A stretch of DNA of 64,000 bases from Schistocerca nitens. Lineage: Eukaryota > Arthropoda > Insecta > Orthoptera > Acrididae. The position numbers and the translations under genes were made by a program. Numbering within the stretch: position 1 is the first letter of the stretch; the number at the start of each line of letters is the position of its first letter. This document shows, piece after piece, positions 11,849-24,200 of the stretch. The notes under the pieces were generated by a model. That model was not told the DNA's origin. It made no database searches and saw nothing but the letters and a program-made list of their open reading frames with translations. The stretch covers positions 13,018,501 to 13,082,500 of the forward strand of contig NC_064621.1 in assembly GCF_023898315.1 (NCBI RefSeq), written 5' to 3'.

Positions 11849-14140
11849 TCATCGTCAATGTGAAGGTCCAAGGGATACAGTAAACCTGCAGAGGTGCATC
11901 GGGATGTAAAACTGGCGACAGAGGAGACGCTCAAAACATAGACATTAAGAAGACTCCGCCTTCTTGTACATAAGTCGGCATTGTGTCCCTTATATTTAAT
12001 TCCGATGCAATTTCTGTGTTTCATCGTCAATGTGAAGGTCCAAGATATACAGTAAACCTGCAGAGGTGCATCGGAATGTAAAAATGGTGACACAGGAAAC
12101 GCTCTAAACATAGACAGTAAGAAGAATCAGCCTTCTTGTACTTACGTCGGCATTGTGTCTCTTATATTTAATTCCGAAAAAATTTCTGTGTTTCATCGTC
12201 AATGTGAAGGTCCAAGGTGTACAGTAAACCTGCAGAGGTGCATCGGAATGTAAAACTGGAGACAGAGGAAACGATCAAAACATAGACAGTAAGAAGACTC
12301 AGCCTTCTTGTACTTATGTCGGCATTTTGTCTGTTATATTTACTTGCGATGCAATTTCTGTGTTTCATCGTCAATGTGAAGGTCAAAGATATACAGTAAA
12401 CCTGCAGAGGTGCATCGGAATGTAAAAATGGTGACACAGGAAACGCTTAAACATGGACAGTAAGAAGACTCAGTCCTCTTGTACCTAAGTCGGCAGTGTG
12501 TCGCTTACATTTAATTCCGATGGAATTCCTGTGTTTCATCGTCAATGTGAAGGTCCTAGGGATACAGTAAACCTGCAGAGGTGCATCGGAATGTAAAACT
12601 GGTGACACAGGAAACGCTCAAACCATAGACAGCAAGAAGACTCAGTCTTCTTGTACTTAAGTCGGCAGTGTGTCTCTTAAATTTAATTCCGATGCAATAT
12701 CCGTGTTTCAACGTCAATGTGAAGTTTCAAGGGATACAGTAAACCAGCAGAGGTGCATCGGAATGTAAAAGTGGTGACACAGGAATCGCTAAAACATAGA
12801 TATTAAGAAGACTCAGTCTTGTTGTCCTTAAGTCGTCATTGTGTCTCTTATATTTAATTCCGATGCAATTTCTGTGTTTCATTGTCAATGTGAAGGTCCA
12901 AGGAATACAGTAAATCTGCAGACGTGCATCGGAATGTAAAACTGGAGACAGAGGAAACGATCAAAACATAGACAGTAAGAAGACTCAGCCTTCTTGTACT
13001 TATGTCGGCATTTTGTCTGTTATATTTACTTGCGATGCAATTTCTGTGTTTCATCGTCAATGTGAAGGTCCAAGGGATACAGTAAACCAGCAGAGGTGCA
13101 TCGGAATGTAAAAGTGGTGACACAGGAAACGCTCAAACATGGACTGTAAGAAGACTCAGTCCTATTGTACTTAAGTCGGCAGTGTGTCGCTTACATTTAA
13201 TTCCGATGGAATTCCTGTGTTTCATCGTCAATGTGAAGGTCCTAGGGATACAGTAAACCTGCAGAGGTGCATCGGAATGTAAAATTGGTGACACAGGAAA
13301 CGCTCAAAGCATAGACAGCAAGAAGACTCAGTCTTCTTGTACTTAAGTCGGCAGTGTGTCTCTTAAATTTAATTCCGATGCAATATCCGTGTTTCAACGT
13401 CAATGTGAAGTTCCAAGGGATACAGTAAACCTGCAGATGTGCATCGGAATGTAAAACTGGTGACACAGAAAACACTCAAAACATAGACAGAAAGAAGACT
13501 CTGTCTTCTTGTACTTAAGTCGGCATTGTGTCTCTTATATTTAATTCCGATGCAATTTCTGTGTTTCATCGTGAATGTGAAGGTCCAAGGGATACAGTAA
13601 ACCTGCAGAGGTGCATCGTAATGTAAAACTGGCGACAGAGGAAACGCTCAAAACATAGACAGTAAGAAGACTCAGCCTTCTTGTACTTACGTCGGCATTG
13701 TGTCTCTTATATTTAATTCCGATGAAATTTCTGTGTTTCATCGTCAATGTGAAGGTCCAAGGTATACAGTAAACCTGCAGAGGTGCATCGGAATGTAAAA
13801 CTGGAGACAGAGGAAACGCTCAAAACATAGACAGTAGGAAGACTCAGCCTTCTTGTGCTTAAGTCGGCATTGTGTCTGTTATATTTTCTTGCGATGCAAT
13901 TTCTGTGTTTCATCGTCAATGTGAAGGTCCAAGGGATACAGTAAACCAGCAGAGGTGCATCGGAATGTAAAAGTGGTGACACAGGAAACGCTCAAACATA
14001 CACGCTACGAAGACTCAGTCTTCTTGTACTTAAGTCGGTAGTGTGTCGCTTACATTTAGTTCCGATGCAATTTCTGTGTCTCATCGTGAATGTGAAGGTC
14101 CAAGGGATACGGCTAACCTGCAGAGGTGCATCGGAATGTA
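11849..14140 (+). repeat. HOR A copy 4, truncated and carrying one extra monomer
   Basis: It begins in phase with copies 1-3. An extra ~172 bp monomer (about 11965-12136, with GTCCAAGATATACAG and AAGAAGAATCAG) shifts the offset to copy 3 from 3433 to 3605 bp. The match is lost at about 14140, where copy 3 has GTAAACCTGGTGACAC and this copy has GTAAAACTGGCGACAG. One unit start reads TTCCGAAAAAATTTC at about 12173, a private change shared with the duplicate near 22.99 kb. Confidence 0.87.
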
Positions 14141-14379
14141 AAACTGGCGACAGAGGAAACGCTCAAAGCATAAACAGTTAGAAGACTCAGCCTTCTTGTA
14201 CTAAAGTCGGCATTGTGTCTCTTATAATTAATTCCGATGCAATTTTTGTCTTTCATCGTCAATTGGAAGGTCCAAGGTTTACAGTAAACATGCAGAGGTG
14301 CATCAGAATGTAAAACTGCCGACAGAGGAAACGCTCAAAACATAGACAGTAAGAGGACTCAGTCTTCTTGTACTTAAGT

Positions 14380-16784
14380 CGGCATTGTGTATCTTATATT
14401 TAATTCCGATGCAATTTCTGTGTTTCATCATGTATGTGAAGGTCCAAGGGATACAGTAAACCTGTAGAGGTGCATCGGAATGTAAACCTGGTGACACAGG
14501 AAACGCTAGAAAACATAGACAGTAAAAAACCTCAGTCTTCTTTTACTTAAGCCGGCATTGTATCTCTTATATTTAATTCCGATGCAATTTCTGTGTTTCA
14601 TCGTGTATGTGAAGGTCCAAGGGATACAGTAAACCCGTAGAGGTGCATCGGAATGTAAAACTGGTGACACAGGAAACGCTCAAAACATAGACAGTAAGAA
14701 GACTCAGGCTTCTTGTACTTAAGTCGGCAATGTGTCTGTTATATTTACTTCCGAGGCAATTTCTGTGTTTCATAACAATTTGAAGGTCCAAGGGATACAG
14801 TAAAAAAGCAGAGGTGCTTCGGAATGTAAAAGTGGTGACACAGGAATCGCTAAAAACATAGACAGTAAGAAGACTCAGTCTCTTTGTTCTTAAGTCGGCA
14901 TTGCGTGTCTTATATTTAATTCCGATGCAATTTCTGTGTTTCATCGTCAATGTGAAGGACCAAGGAATACAATAAACCTGCAGACGTGCATCGGAATGTA
15001 AAACTGGAGACAAAGGAAACGATCAAAACATAGACAGTAAGAAGACTCAGCCTTCTTGTACTTAAGTCGGAATTGTGTCTGTTATATTTACTTGCGATGC
15101 AATTTCTGTGTTTCATCGTCAATGTGAAGGTCTAAGGGATACAGTAAACCAGCAGAGGTGCATCGGAATGTAAAACTGGTGACACAGGAAGCGCTCAAAG
15201 TATAGACAGCAAGAAGACTCAGTCTTCTTGTACTTAAGTCGGCAGAGTGCCTCTTAAATTTAAATCCGTTGTTATTTCCGTGTTTCAACGTCAAAGTGAA
15301 GTTCCAAGGGATACAGTAAACCCGTAGAGGTGCATCGGAATGTAAAACTGGTGACACAGGAAACGCTCAAAATATAGACAGTAAGAAGACTCAGGCTTCT
15401 TGTACTTAAGTCGGCATAGTGTCTGTTATATTTACTTCCGAGGCAATTTCTGTGTTTCATAACAATTTGAAGGTCCAAGGGATACAGTAAAAAAGCAGAG
15501 TTGCATCGGAATGTAAAAGTGGTGACACAGGAAACGCTCTAACATGGACGGTAAGGAGACTCAGTCTTCTTGTACTTAAGTCGGCAGTGTGTCGCTTACA
15601 TTTAATTCCGATGCAATTTATGTGTTTCATCGTGAATGTGAAGCTGCAAGGGATACGGCAAACCTGCAGAGGTTCATCGGAATGTAAAACTGGCGACAGA
15701 GGAAACGCTCAAAGCATAGACAGTTAGAAGACTCAGCCTTCTTGTACTAAACTCGGCATTGTGTCTCTTATATTTAATTCCAATGCAATTTCTGTGTTTC
15801 ATCGTCAATGTGAAGGTCCAAGGGATACAGTAACCCTGCAGAGGTGCATCGGAATGTAAAAATGGTGACACAGGAAACGCTCAAAACATAGACAGTAAGA
15901 ACACTCAGTCTTCTGGTACTTAAGTCGGCAGTGTGTCTCTTAAATTTAATTCTGATGCAATATCCGTGTTTCAACGTCAATGTGAAGTTACAAGGGATAC
16001 AGTAAACCTGCAGATGTGCATCGGAATGTAAAACTGGTGACACAGAAAACACTCAAAACATAGACAGAAAGAAGACTCTGTCTTCTTGTACTTAAGTCGG
16101 CATTGTGTGCCTTATATTTAATTCCGATGCAATTTCTGTGTTTCATCGTGTATGTGAAGGTCCAATGGATACAGTAAACCCGTAGAGGTGCATCGGAATG
16201 TAAAACTGGTGACACAGGAAACGCTCAAAACATAGACAGTAAGAAGACTCAGGCTTCTTGTACTTAAGTCGGCAATGTGTCTGTTATATTTACTTCCGAG
16301 GCAATATCTGTGTTTCATAACAATTTGAAGGTCCAAGGGATACAGTAAAAAAGCAGAGGTGCATCGGAATGTAAAAGTGGTGACACAGGAATCGCTAAAA
16401 ACATAGACAGTAAGAAGACTCAGTCTCTTTGTTCTTAAGTCGGCATTGTGTGTCTTATATTTAATTCCGATGCAATTTCTGTGTTTCATCGTCAATGTGA
16501 AGGTCCAAGGTACACAGTAAACCAGCAGAGGTGCATCGGAATGTAAAACTGGAGACAGAGGAAACGCCCAAATCATAGACAGTAAGAAGACTCAGCCTTC
16601 TTGTACTTAAGTCGGCACTGTATCTCTTATATTTAATTCCGATGCAATTTCTGTGTTTCATCGTCAATGTGAAGGTCCAAGGGATACAGTAAAGCTGCAG
16701 AGGTGCATCGGAATGTAAAAATGGTGACACAGGAAACGCTCTAAACATAGACAGTAATAACACTCAGTCTTCTCGTACTTAAGT
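14380..16784 (+). repeat. Block B, first unit (14 monomers, 2405 bp)
   Basis: 14380-15833 matches 16785-18238 at a constant +2405 offset. Markers are TTTCATCATGTATGTG (about 14423 and 16828), the ATTCCGTTGTTATTTCC start in 17668 (with an A for T near 15265 here), and the TACAGTAAAAAAGCAGAG monomers. Block B is rich in the TTCATAACAATTTG monomer class. Part of the unit (16149-16453) looks overwritten by sequence from the second unit. Confidence 0.83.
16149..16453 (+). repeat. Conversion-like patch, nearly identical to ~17010-17314
   Basis: Copy 1 of the large unit carries ~305 bp here where copy 2 has only ~134 bp (26966-27099). The patch shares private variants with the monomers 861 bp (five units) downstream: GTCCAATGGATACAG, AACCCGTAGAGG and GCAATATCTGTG. 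Both flanks match copy 2. A local non-reciprocal transfer or paired exchange explains the net gain of one monomer. Confidence 0.78.
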
Positions 16785-18238
16785 CGGCATTGTGTGTCTT
16801 ATATTTAATTCCGATGCAATTTCTGTGTTTCATCATGTATGTGAAGGTCCAAGGGATACAGTAAACCTGTAGAGGTGCATCGGAATGTAAACCTGGTGAC
16901 ACAGGAAACGCTAGAAAACATAGACAGTAAAAAACCTCAGTCTTCTTGTACTTAAGCCGGCATTGTATCTCTTATATTTAATTCCGATGCAATTTCTGTG
17001 TTTCATCGTGTATGTGAAGGTCCAATGGATACAGTAAACCCGTAGAGGTGCATCGGAATGTAAAACTGGTGACACAGGAAACGCTCAAAACATAGACAGT
17101 AAGAAGACTCAGGCTTCTTGTACTTAAGTCGGCAATGTGTCTGTTATATTTACTTCCGAGGCAATATCTGTGTTTCATAACAATTTGAAGGTCCAAGGGA
17201 TACAGTAAAAAAGCAGAGGTGCATCGGAATGTAAAAGTGGTGACACAGGAATCGCTAAAAACATAGACAGTAAGAAGACTCAGTCTCTTTGTTCTTAAGT
17301 CGGCATTGTGTGTCTTATATTTAATTCCGATGCAATTTCTGTGTTTCTTCGTCAATGTGAAGGACCAAGGAATACAATAAACCTGCAGACGTGCATCGGA
17401 ATGTAAAACTGGAGACAAAGGAAACGATCAAAACATAGACAGTAAGAAGACTCAGCCTTCTTGTACTTAAGTCGGAATTGTGTCTGTTATATTTACTTGC
17501 GATGCAATTTCTGTGTTTCATCGTCAATGTGAAGGTCTAAGGGATACAGTAAACCAGCAGAGGTGCATCGGAATGTAAAACTGGTGACACAGGAAGCGCT
17601 CAAAGTATAGACAGCAAGAAGACTCAGTCTTCTTGTACTTAAGTCGGCAGAGTGCCTCTTAAATTTAATTCCGTTGTTATTTCCGTGTTTCAACGTCAAA
17701 GTGAAGTTCCAAGGGATACAGTAAACCCGTAGAGGTGCATCGGAATGTAAAACTGGTGACACAGGAAACGCTCAAAATATAGACAGTAAGAAGACTCAGG
17801 CTTCTTGTACTTAAGTCGGCATAGTGTCTGTTATATTTACTTCCGAGGCAATTTCTGTGTTTCATAACAATTTGAAGGTCCAAGGGATACAGTAAAAAAG
17901 CAGAGTTGCATCGGAATGTAAAAGTGGTGACACAGGAAACGCTCTAACATGGACGGTAAGGAGACTCAGTCTTCTTGTACTTAAGTCGGCAGTGTGTCGC
18001 TTACATTTAATTCCGATGCAATTTATGTGTTTCATCGTGAATGTGAGGCTGCAAGGGATACGGCAAACCTGCAGAGGTGCATCGGAATGTAAAACTGGCG
18101 ACAGAGGAAACGCTCAAAGCATAGACAGTTAGAAGACTCAGCCTTCTTGTACTAAACTCGGCATTGTGTCTCTTATATTTAATTCCAATGCAATTTCTGT
18201 GTTTCATCGTCAATGTGAAGGTCCAAGGGATACAGTAA
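16785..18238 (+). repeat. Block B, second unit (partial)
   Basis: It follows the first B unit until TACAGTAAAC at 18230-18239, where it switches within a monomer to CTGGAGTGGTTCATCG. That is the sequence at 7423, inside HOR A. This switch is the junction between the two ~10.8 kb units, and it falls inside a conserved monomer segment, as expected for unequal homologous exchange. Confidence 0.82.
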
Positions 18239-21200
18239 ACCTGGAGTGGTTCATCGAATGTAAAACTGGTGACACAGCAAACGATCAAACCATAGACAGT
18301 AAGAGGACTCAGTCTTCTTTTACTTAAGTCGGCATTCTGTCTCTTATATTTAATGCCGATGCAATTTCTGTGTTTCATCGTCTATGTGAAGGTCCAAGAG
18401 ATACAGTAAACCTGTAGAGGTGCATCGGAATGTAAACCTGGTGACACAGGAAACGCTAGGAACCATAGACAGTAAAAAAACTCAGTCTTCTTGTACTTAA
18501 GCCGGCATTGTATCTCTTACATTTAATTCCGATGCAATTTCTGTGTTTCATCGTCAATGTGAAGGTCCAAGGGATACAATAAACCTATAGAGGTGCATCG
18601 GAATGTAAAACTGGTTACACAGGAAACGCTCAAAACATAGACAGTAAGAAGACTCAGGCTTCTTGTACATAAGTCGGAATTGTGTCTCTTATATTTAATT
18701 CCGATGCAATTTCTGTGTTTCATCGTCAATGTGAAGGTCCAAGGAATACAGTAAACCTGCAGACGTGCATCGGAATATAAAACTGGAGACAGTGGAAACG
18801 ATCAAAACATTGACAGTAAGAAGACTCAGCCTTCTTGTACTTATGTCGGCATTGGTCTGTTATATTTACTTCCGATGCAATTTCTGTGTTACATAACAAT
18901 TTGAAGGTCCAAGGGATACAGTAAACCAGCAGAGGTGCATCGGAATGTAAAACTGGTGACACAGGAAACGCTCAAAGCATAGACAGCAAGAAGACCCAGT
19001 CTTCTTGTACTTAAGTCGGCAGTGTGTCTCTTAAATTTAATTCCGATGCAATTTCCGTGTTTCAACGTCAATGTGAAGTTCCAAGGGATACAGTAAACTT
19101 GCAGATGTGCATCGGAATGTAAAACTGGTGACACAGAAAACGCTCAAAACATAGACAGAAGGAAGACTCTGTCTTATTGTATTTATGTCTGCATTGTGTC
19201 TCATATATTTAATTCCGATGCAATTTCTGTGTTTCATCGTCAATGTGCAGGTCCAAGGGATACAGTAAACCTGCAGAGGTGCATCGGGATGTAAAACTGG
19301 CGACAGAGGAAACGCTCAAAACATAGACATTAAGAAGACTCCGCCTTCTTGTACTTACGTCGGCATTGTGTCTCTTATATTTAATTCCGATGAAATTTCT
19401 GTGTTTCATCGTCAATGTGAAGGTCCAAGGTGTACAGTAAACCTGCAGAGGTGCATCGGAATGTAAAACTGGAGACAGAGGAAACGATCAAAACATAGAC
19501 AGTAAGAAGACTCAGCCTTCTTGTACTTATGTCGGCATTTTGTCTGTTATATTTACTTGCGATGCAATTTCTGTGTTTCATCGTCAATGTGAAGGTCCAA
19601 GGGATACAGTAAACAAGCAGAGGTGCAGCGGAATGTAAAAGTGGTGACACAGGAAACGCTCAAACATGGACCGTAAGAAGACTCAGTCCTCTTGTACCTA
19701 AGTCGGCAGTGTGTCGCTTACATTTAATTCCGATGGAATTCCTGTGTTTCATCGTCAATGTGAAGGTCCTAGGGATACAGTAAACCTGCAGAGGTGCATC
19801 GGAATGTAAAACTGGTGACACAGGAAACGCTCAAAGCATAGACAGCAAGAAGACTCAGTCTTCTTGTACTTAAGTCGGCAGTGTGTCTCTTAAATTTAAT
19901 TCCGATGCAATATCCGTGTTTCAACGTCAATGTGAAGTTCCAAGGGATACAGTAAACCAGCAGAGGTGCATCGGAATGTAAAAGTGGTGACACAGGAATC
20001 GCTAAAACATAGATATTAAGAAGACTCAGTCTTGTTGTCGTTAAGTCGTCATTGTGTCTCTTATATTTAATTCCGATGCAATTTCTGTGTTTCATTGTCA
20101 ATGTGAAGGTCCAAGGAATACAGTAAATCTGCAGACGTGCATCGGAATGTAAAACTGGAGACAGAGGAAACGATCAAAACATAGACAGTAAGAAGACTCA
20201 GCCTTCTTGTACTTATGTCGGCATTTTGTCTGTTATATTTACTTGCGATGCAATTTCTGTGTTTCATCGTCAATGTGAAGGTCCAAGGGATACAGTAAAC
20301 CAGCAGAGGTGCATCGGAATGTAAAAGTGGTGACACAGGAAACGCTCAAACATGGACAGTAAGAAGACTCAGTCCTATTGTACTTAAGTCGGCAGTGTGT
20401 CGCTTACATTTAATTCCGATGGAATTCCTGTGTTTCATCGTCAATGTGAAGGTCCTAGGGATACAGTAAACCTGCAGAGGTGCATCGGAATGTAAAATTG
20501 GTGACACAGGAAACGCTCAAAGCATAGACAGCAAGAAGACTCAGTCTTCTTGTACTTAAGTCGGCAGTGTGTCTCTTAAATTTAATTCCGATGCAATATC
20601 CGTGTTTCAACGTCAATGTGAAGTTCCAAGGGATACAGTAAACCTGCAGATGTGCATCGGAATGTAAAACTGGTGACACAGAAAACACTCAAAACATAGA
20701 CAGAAAGAAGACTCTGTCTTCTTGTACTTAAGTCGGCATTGTGTCTCTTATATTTAATTCCGATGCAATTTCTGTGTTTCATTGTCAATGTGAAGGTCCA
20801 AGGGATACAGTAAACCTGCAGAGGTGCATCGGAATGTAAAACTGGCGACAGAGGAAACGCTCAAAACATAGACAGTAAGAAGACTCAGCCTTCTTGTACT
20901 TACGTCGGCATTGTGTCTCTTATATTTAATTCCGATGAAATTTCTGTGTTTCATCGTCAATGTGAAGGTCCAAGGTATACAGTAAACCTGCAGAGGTGCA
21001 TCGGAATGTAAAACTGGAGACAGAGGAAACGCTCAAAACATAGACAGTAGGAAGACTCAGCCTTCTTGTACTTAAGTCGGCATTGTGTCTGTTATATTTT
21101 CTTGCGATGCAATTTCTGTGTTTCATCGTCAATGTGAAGGTCCAAGGGATACAGTAAACCAGCAGAGGTGCATCGGAATGTAAAAGTGGTGACACAGGAA

Positions 21201-24200
21201 ACGCTCAAACATACACGCTACGAAGACTCAGTCTTCTTGTACTTAAGTCGGTAGTGTGTCGCTTACATTTAGTTCCGATGCAATTTCTGTGTTTCATCGT
21301 GAATGTGAAGGTCCAAGGGATACGGCTAACCTGCAGAGGAGCATCGGAATGTAAACCTGGTGACACAGGAAACGCTCAAAACATAGACAGTAAGAAGACT
21401 CAGCCTTCTTGTACATAAGTCGGAATTGTGTCTATTATATTTACTTCCGATGCAATTTTTGTGTTTCATAACAATTTGAAGGTCCAAGGGATACAGTAAA
21501 CCAGCAGAGGTGCATCGGAATGTAAAAGTGGTGACACAGGTATCTCTAAAAACATAGACAGTAAGAAGACTCAGTCTTGTTGTACTTAAGTCGGCATTGT
21601 GTCTCTTATATTTAATTCCGATCCAATTTCCTTGTTTCAACGTCAATGTGAAGTTCCAAGGGATACAGTAAACCTGGAGTGGTTCATCGAATGTAAAACT
21701 GGTGACACAGCAAACGATCAAACCATAGACAGTAAGAGGACTCAGTCTTCTTTTACTTAAGTCGGCATTCTGTCTCTTATATTTAATGCCGATGCAATTT
21801 CTGTGATTCATCGTCTATGTGAAGGTCCAAGGGATACAGTAAACCTGTAGAGGTGCATCGGAATGTAAACCTGTTGACACAGGAAACGCTAGGAACGATA
21901 AACAGTAAAAAAACTCAGTCTTCTTGTACTTAAGCCGGCATTGTATCTCTTACATTTAATTCCGATGCAATTTCTGTGTTTCATCGTCAATGTGAAGGTC
22001 CAAGGGATACAATAAACCTGCAGAGGTGCATCGGAATGTAAAACTGGTTACACAGGAAACGCTCAAAACATAGACAGTAAGAAGACTCAGGCTTCTTGTA
22101 CATAAGTCGGAATTGTGTCTCTTATATTTAATTCCGATGCAATTTCTGTGTTTCATCGTCAATGTGAAGGTCCAAGGAATACAGTAAACCTGCAGACGTG
22201 CATCGGAATATAAAACTGGAGACAGTGGAAACGATCAAAACATTGACAGTAAGAAGACTCAGCCTTCTTGTACTTATGACGGCATTGGTCTGTTATATTT
22301 ATTTCCGATGCAATTTCTGTGTTACATAACAATTTGAAGGTCCAAGGGATACAGTAAACCAGCAGAGGTGCATCGGAATGTAAAACTGGTGACACAGGAA
22401 ACGCTCAAAGCATAGACAGCAAGAAGACCCAGTCTTCTTGTACTTAAGTCGGCAGTGTGTCTCTTAAATTTAATTCCGATGCAATCTCCGTGTTTCAACG
22501 TCAATGTGAAGTTCCAAGGGATACAGTAAACTTGCAGATGTGCATCGGAATGAAAACTGGTGACACAGAAAACGCTCAAAACATAGACAGAAGGAAGACT
22601 CTGTCTTATTGTATTTATGTCTGCATTGTGTCTCATATATTTAATTCCGATGCAATTTCTGTGTTTCATCGTCAATGTGAAGGTCCAAGGGATACAGTAA
22701 ACCTGCAGAGGTGCATCGGGATGTAAAACTGGCGACAGAGGAGACGCTCAAAACATAGACATTAAGAAGACTCCGCCTTCTTGTACATAAGTCGGCATTG
22801 TGTCCCTTATATTTAATTCCGATGCAATTTCTGTGTTTCATCGTCAATGTGAAGGTCCAAGATATACAGTAAACCTGCAGAGGTGCATCGGAATGTAAAA
22901 ATGGTGACACAGGAAACGCTCTAAACATAGACAGTAAGAAGAATCAGCCTTCTTGTACTTACGTCGGCATTGTGTCTCTTATATTTAATTCCGAAAAAAT
23001 TTCTGTGTTTCATCGTCAATGTGAAGGTCCAAGGTGTACAGTAAACCTGCAGAGGTGCATCGGAATGTAAAACTGGAGACAGAGGAAACGATCAAAACAT
23101 AGACAGTAAGAAGACTCAGCCTTCTTGTACTTATGTCGGCATTTTGTCTGTTATATTTACTTGCGATGCAATTTCTGTGTTTCATCGTCAATGTGAAGGT
23201 CAAAGATATACAGTAAACCTGCAGAGGTGCATCGGAATGTAAAAATGGTGACACAGGAAACGCTCAAACATGGACAGTAAGAAGACTCAGTCCTCTTGTA
23301 CCTAAGTCGGCAGTGTGTCGCTTACATTTAATTCCGATGGAATTCCTGTGTTTCATCGTCAATGTGAAGGTCCTAGGGATACAGTAAACCTGCAGAGGTG
23401 CATCGGAATGTAAAACTGGTGACACAGGAAACTCTCAAACCATAGACAGCAAGAAGACTCAGTCTTCTTGTACTTAAGTCGGCAGTGTGTCTCTTAAATT
23501 TAATTCCGATGCAATATCCGTGTTTCAACGTCAATGTGAAGTTTCAAGGGATACAGTAAACCAGCAGAGGTGCATCGGAATGTAAAAGTGGTGACACAGG
23601 AATCGCTAAAACATAGATATTAAGAAGACTCAGTCTTGTTGTCCTTAAGTCGTCATTGTGTCTCTTATATTTAATTCCGATGCAATTTCTGTGTTTCATT
23701 GTCAATGTGAAGGTCCAAGGAATACAGTAAATCTGCAGACGTGCATCGGAATGTAAAACTGGAGACAGAGGAAACGATCAAAACATAGACAGTAAGAAGA
23801 CTCAGCCTTCTTGTACTTATGTCGGCATTTTGTCTGTTATATTTACTTGCGATGCAATTTCTGTGTTTCATCGTCAATGTGAAGGTCCAAGGGATACAGT
23901 AAACCAGCAGAGGTGCATCGGAATGTAAAAGTGGTGACACAGGAAACGCTCAAACATGGACAGTAAGAAGACTCAGTCCTATTGTACTTAAGTCGGCAGT
24001 GTGTCGCTTACATTTAATTCCGATGGAATTCCTGTGTTTCATCGTCAATGTGAAGGTCCTAGGGATACAGTAAACCTGCAGAGGTGCATCGGAATGTAAA
24101 ATTGGTGACACAGGAAACGCTCAAAGCATAGACAGCAAGAAGACTCAGTCTTCTTGTACTTAAGTCGGCAGTGTGTCTCTTAAATTTAATTCCGATGCAA

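Larger units (their letters stand above)
7421..18238 (+). repeat. Large repeat unit D, copy 1 (10,818 bp, ~63 monomers)
   Basis: 7421-18238 is followed directly by a second copy at 18239. It contains the right end of HOR A copy 2, HOR A copy 3, the partial copy 4 and block B. The offset is 10,818 bp up to about 11.7 kb, 10,817 bp up to about 16.1 kb and 10,646 bp after that. Rare private variants are shared by both copies, which supports a recent event. It is a third level of organisation above the monomer and the 20-monomer HOR. Confidence 0.9.

Noticed and set aside
14763..14830. Possible transposon insertion where CATCGTCAATGTG becomes CATAACAATTTG
   Set aside because: The unit length is essentially unchanged, and there is no target-site duplication, terminal repeat or foreign sequence. 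It is a monomer variant.
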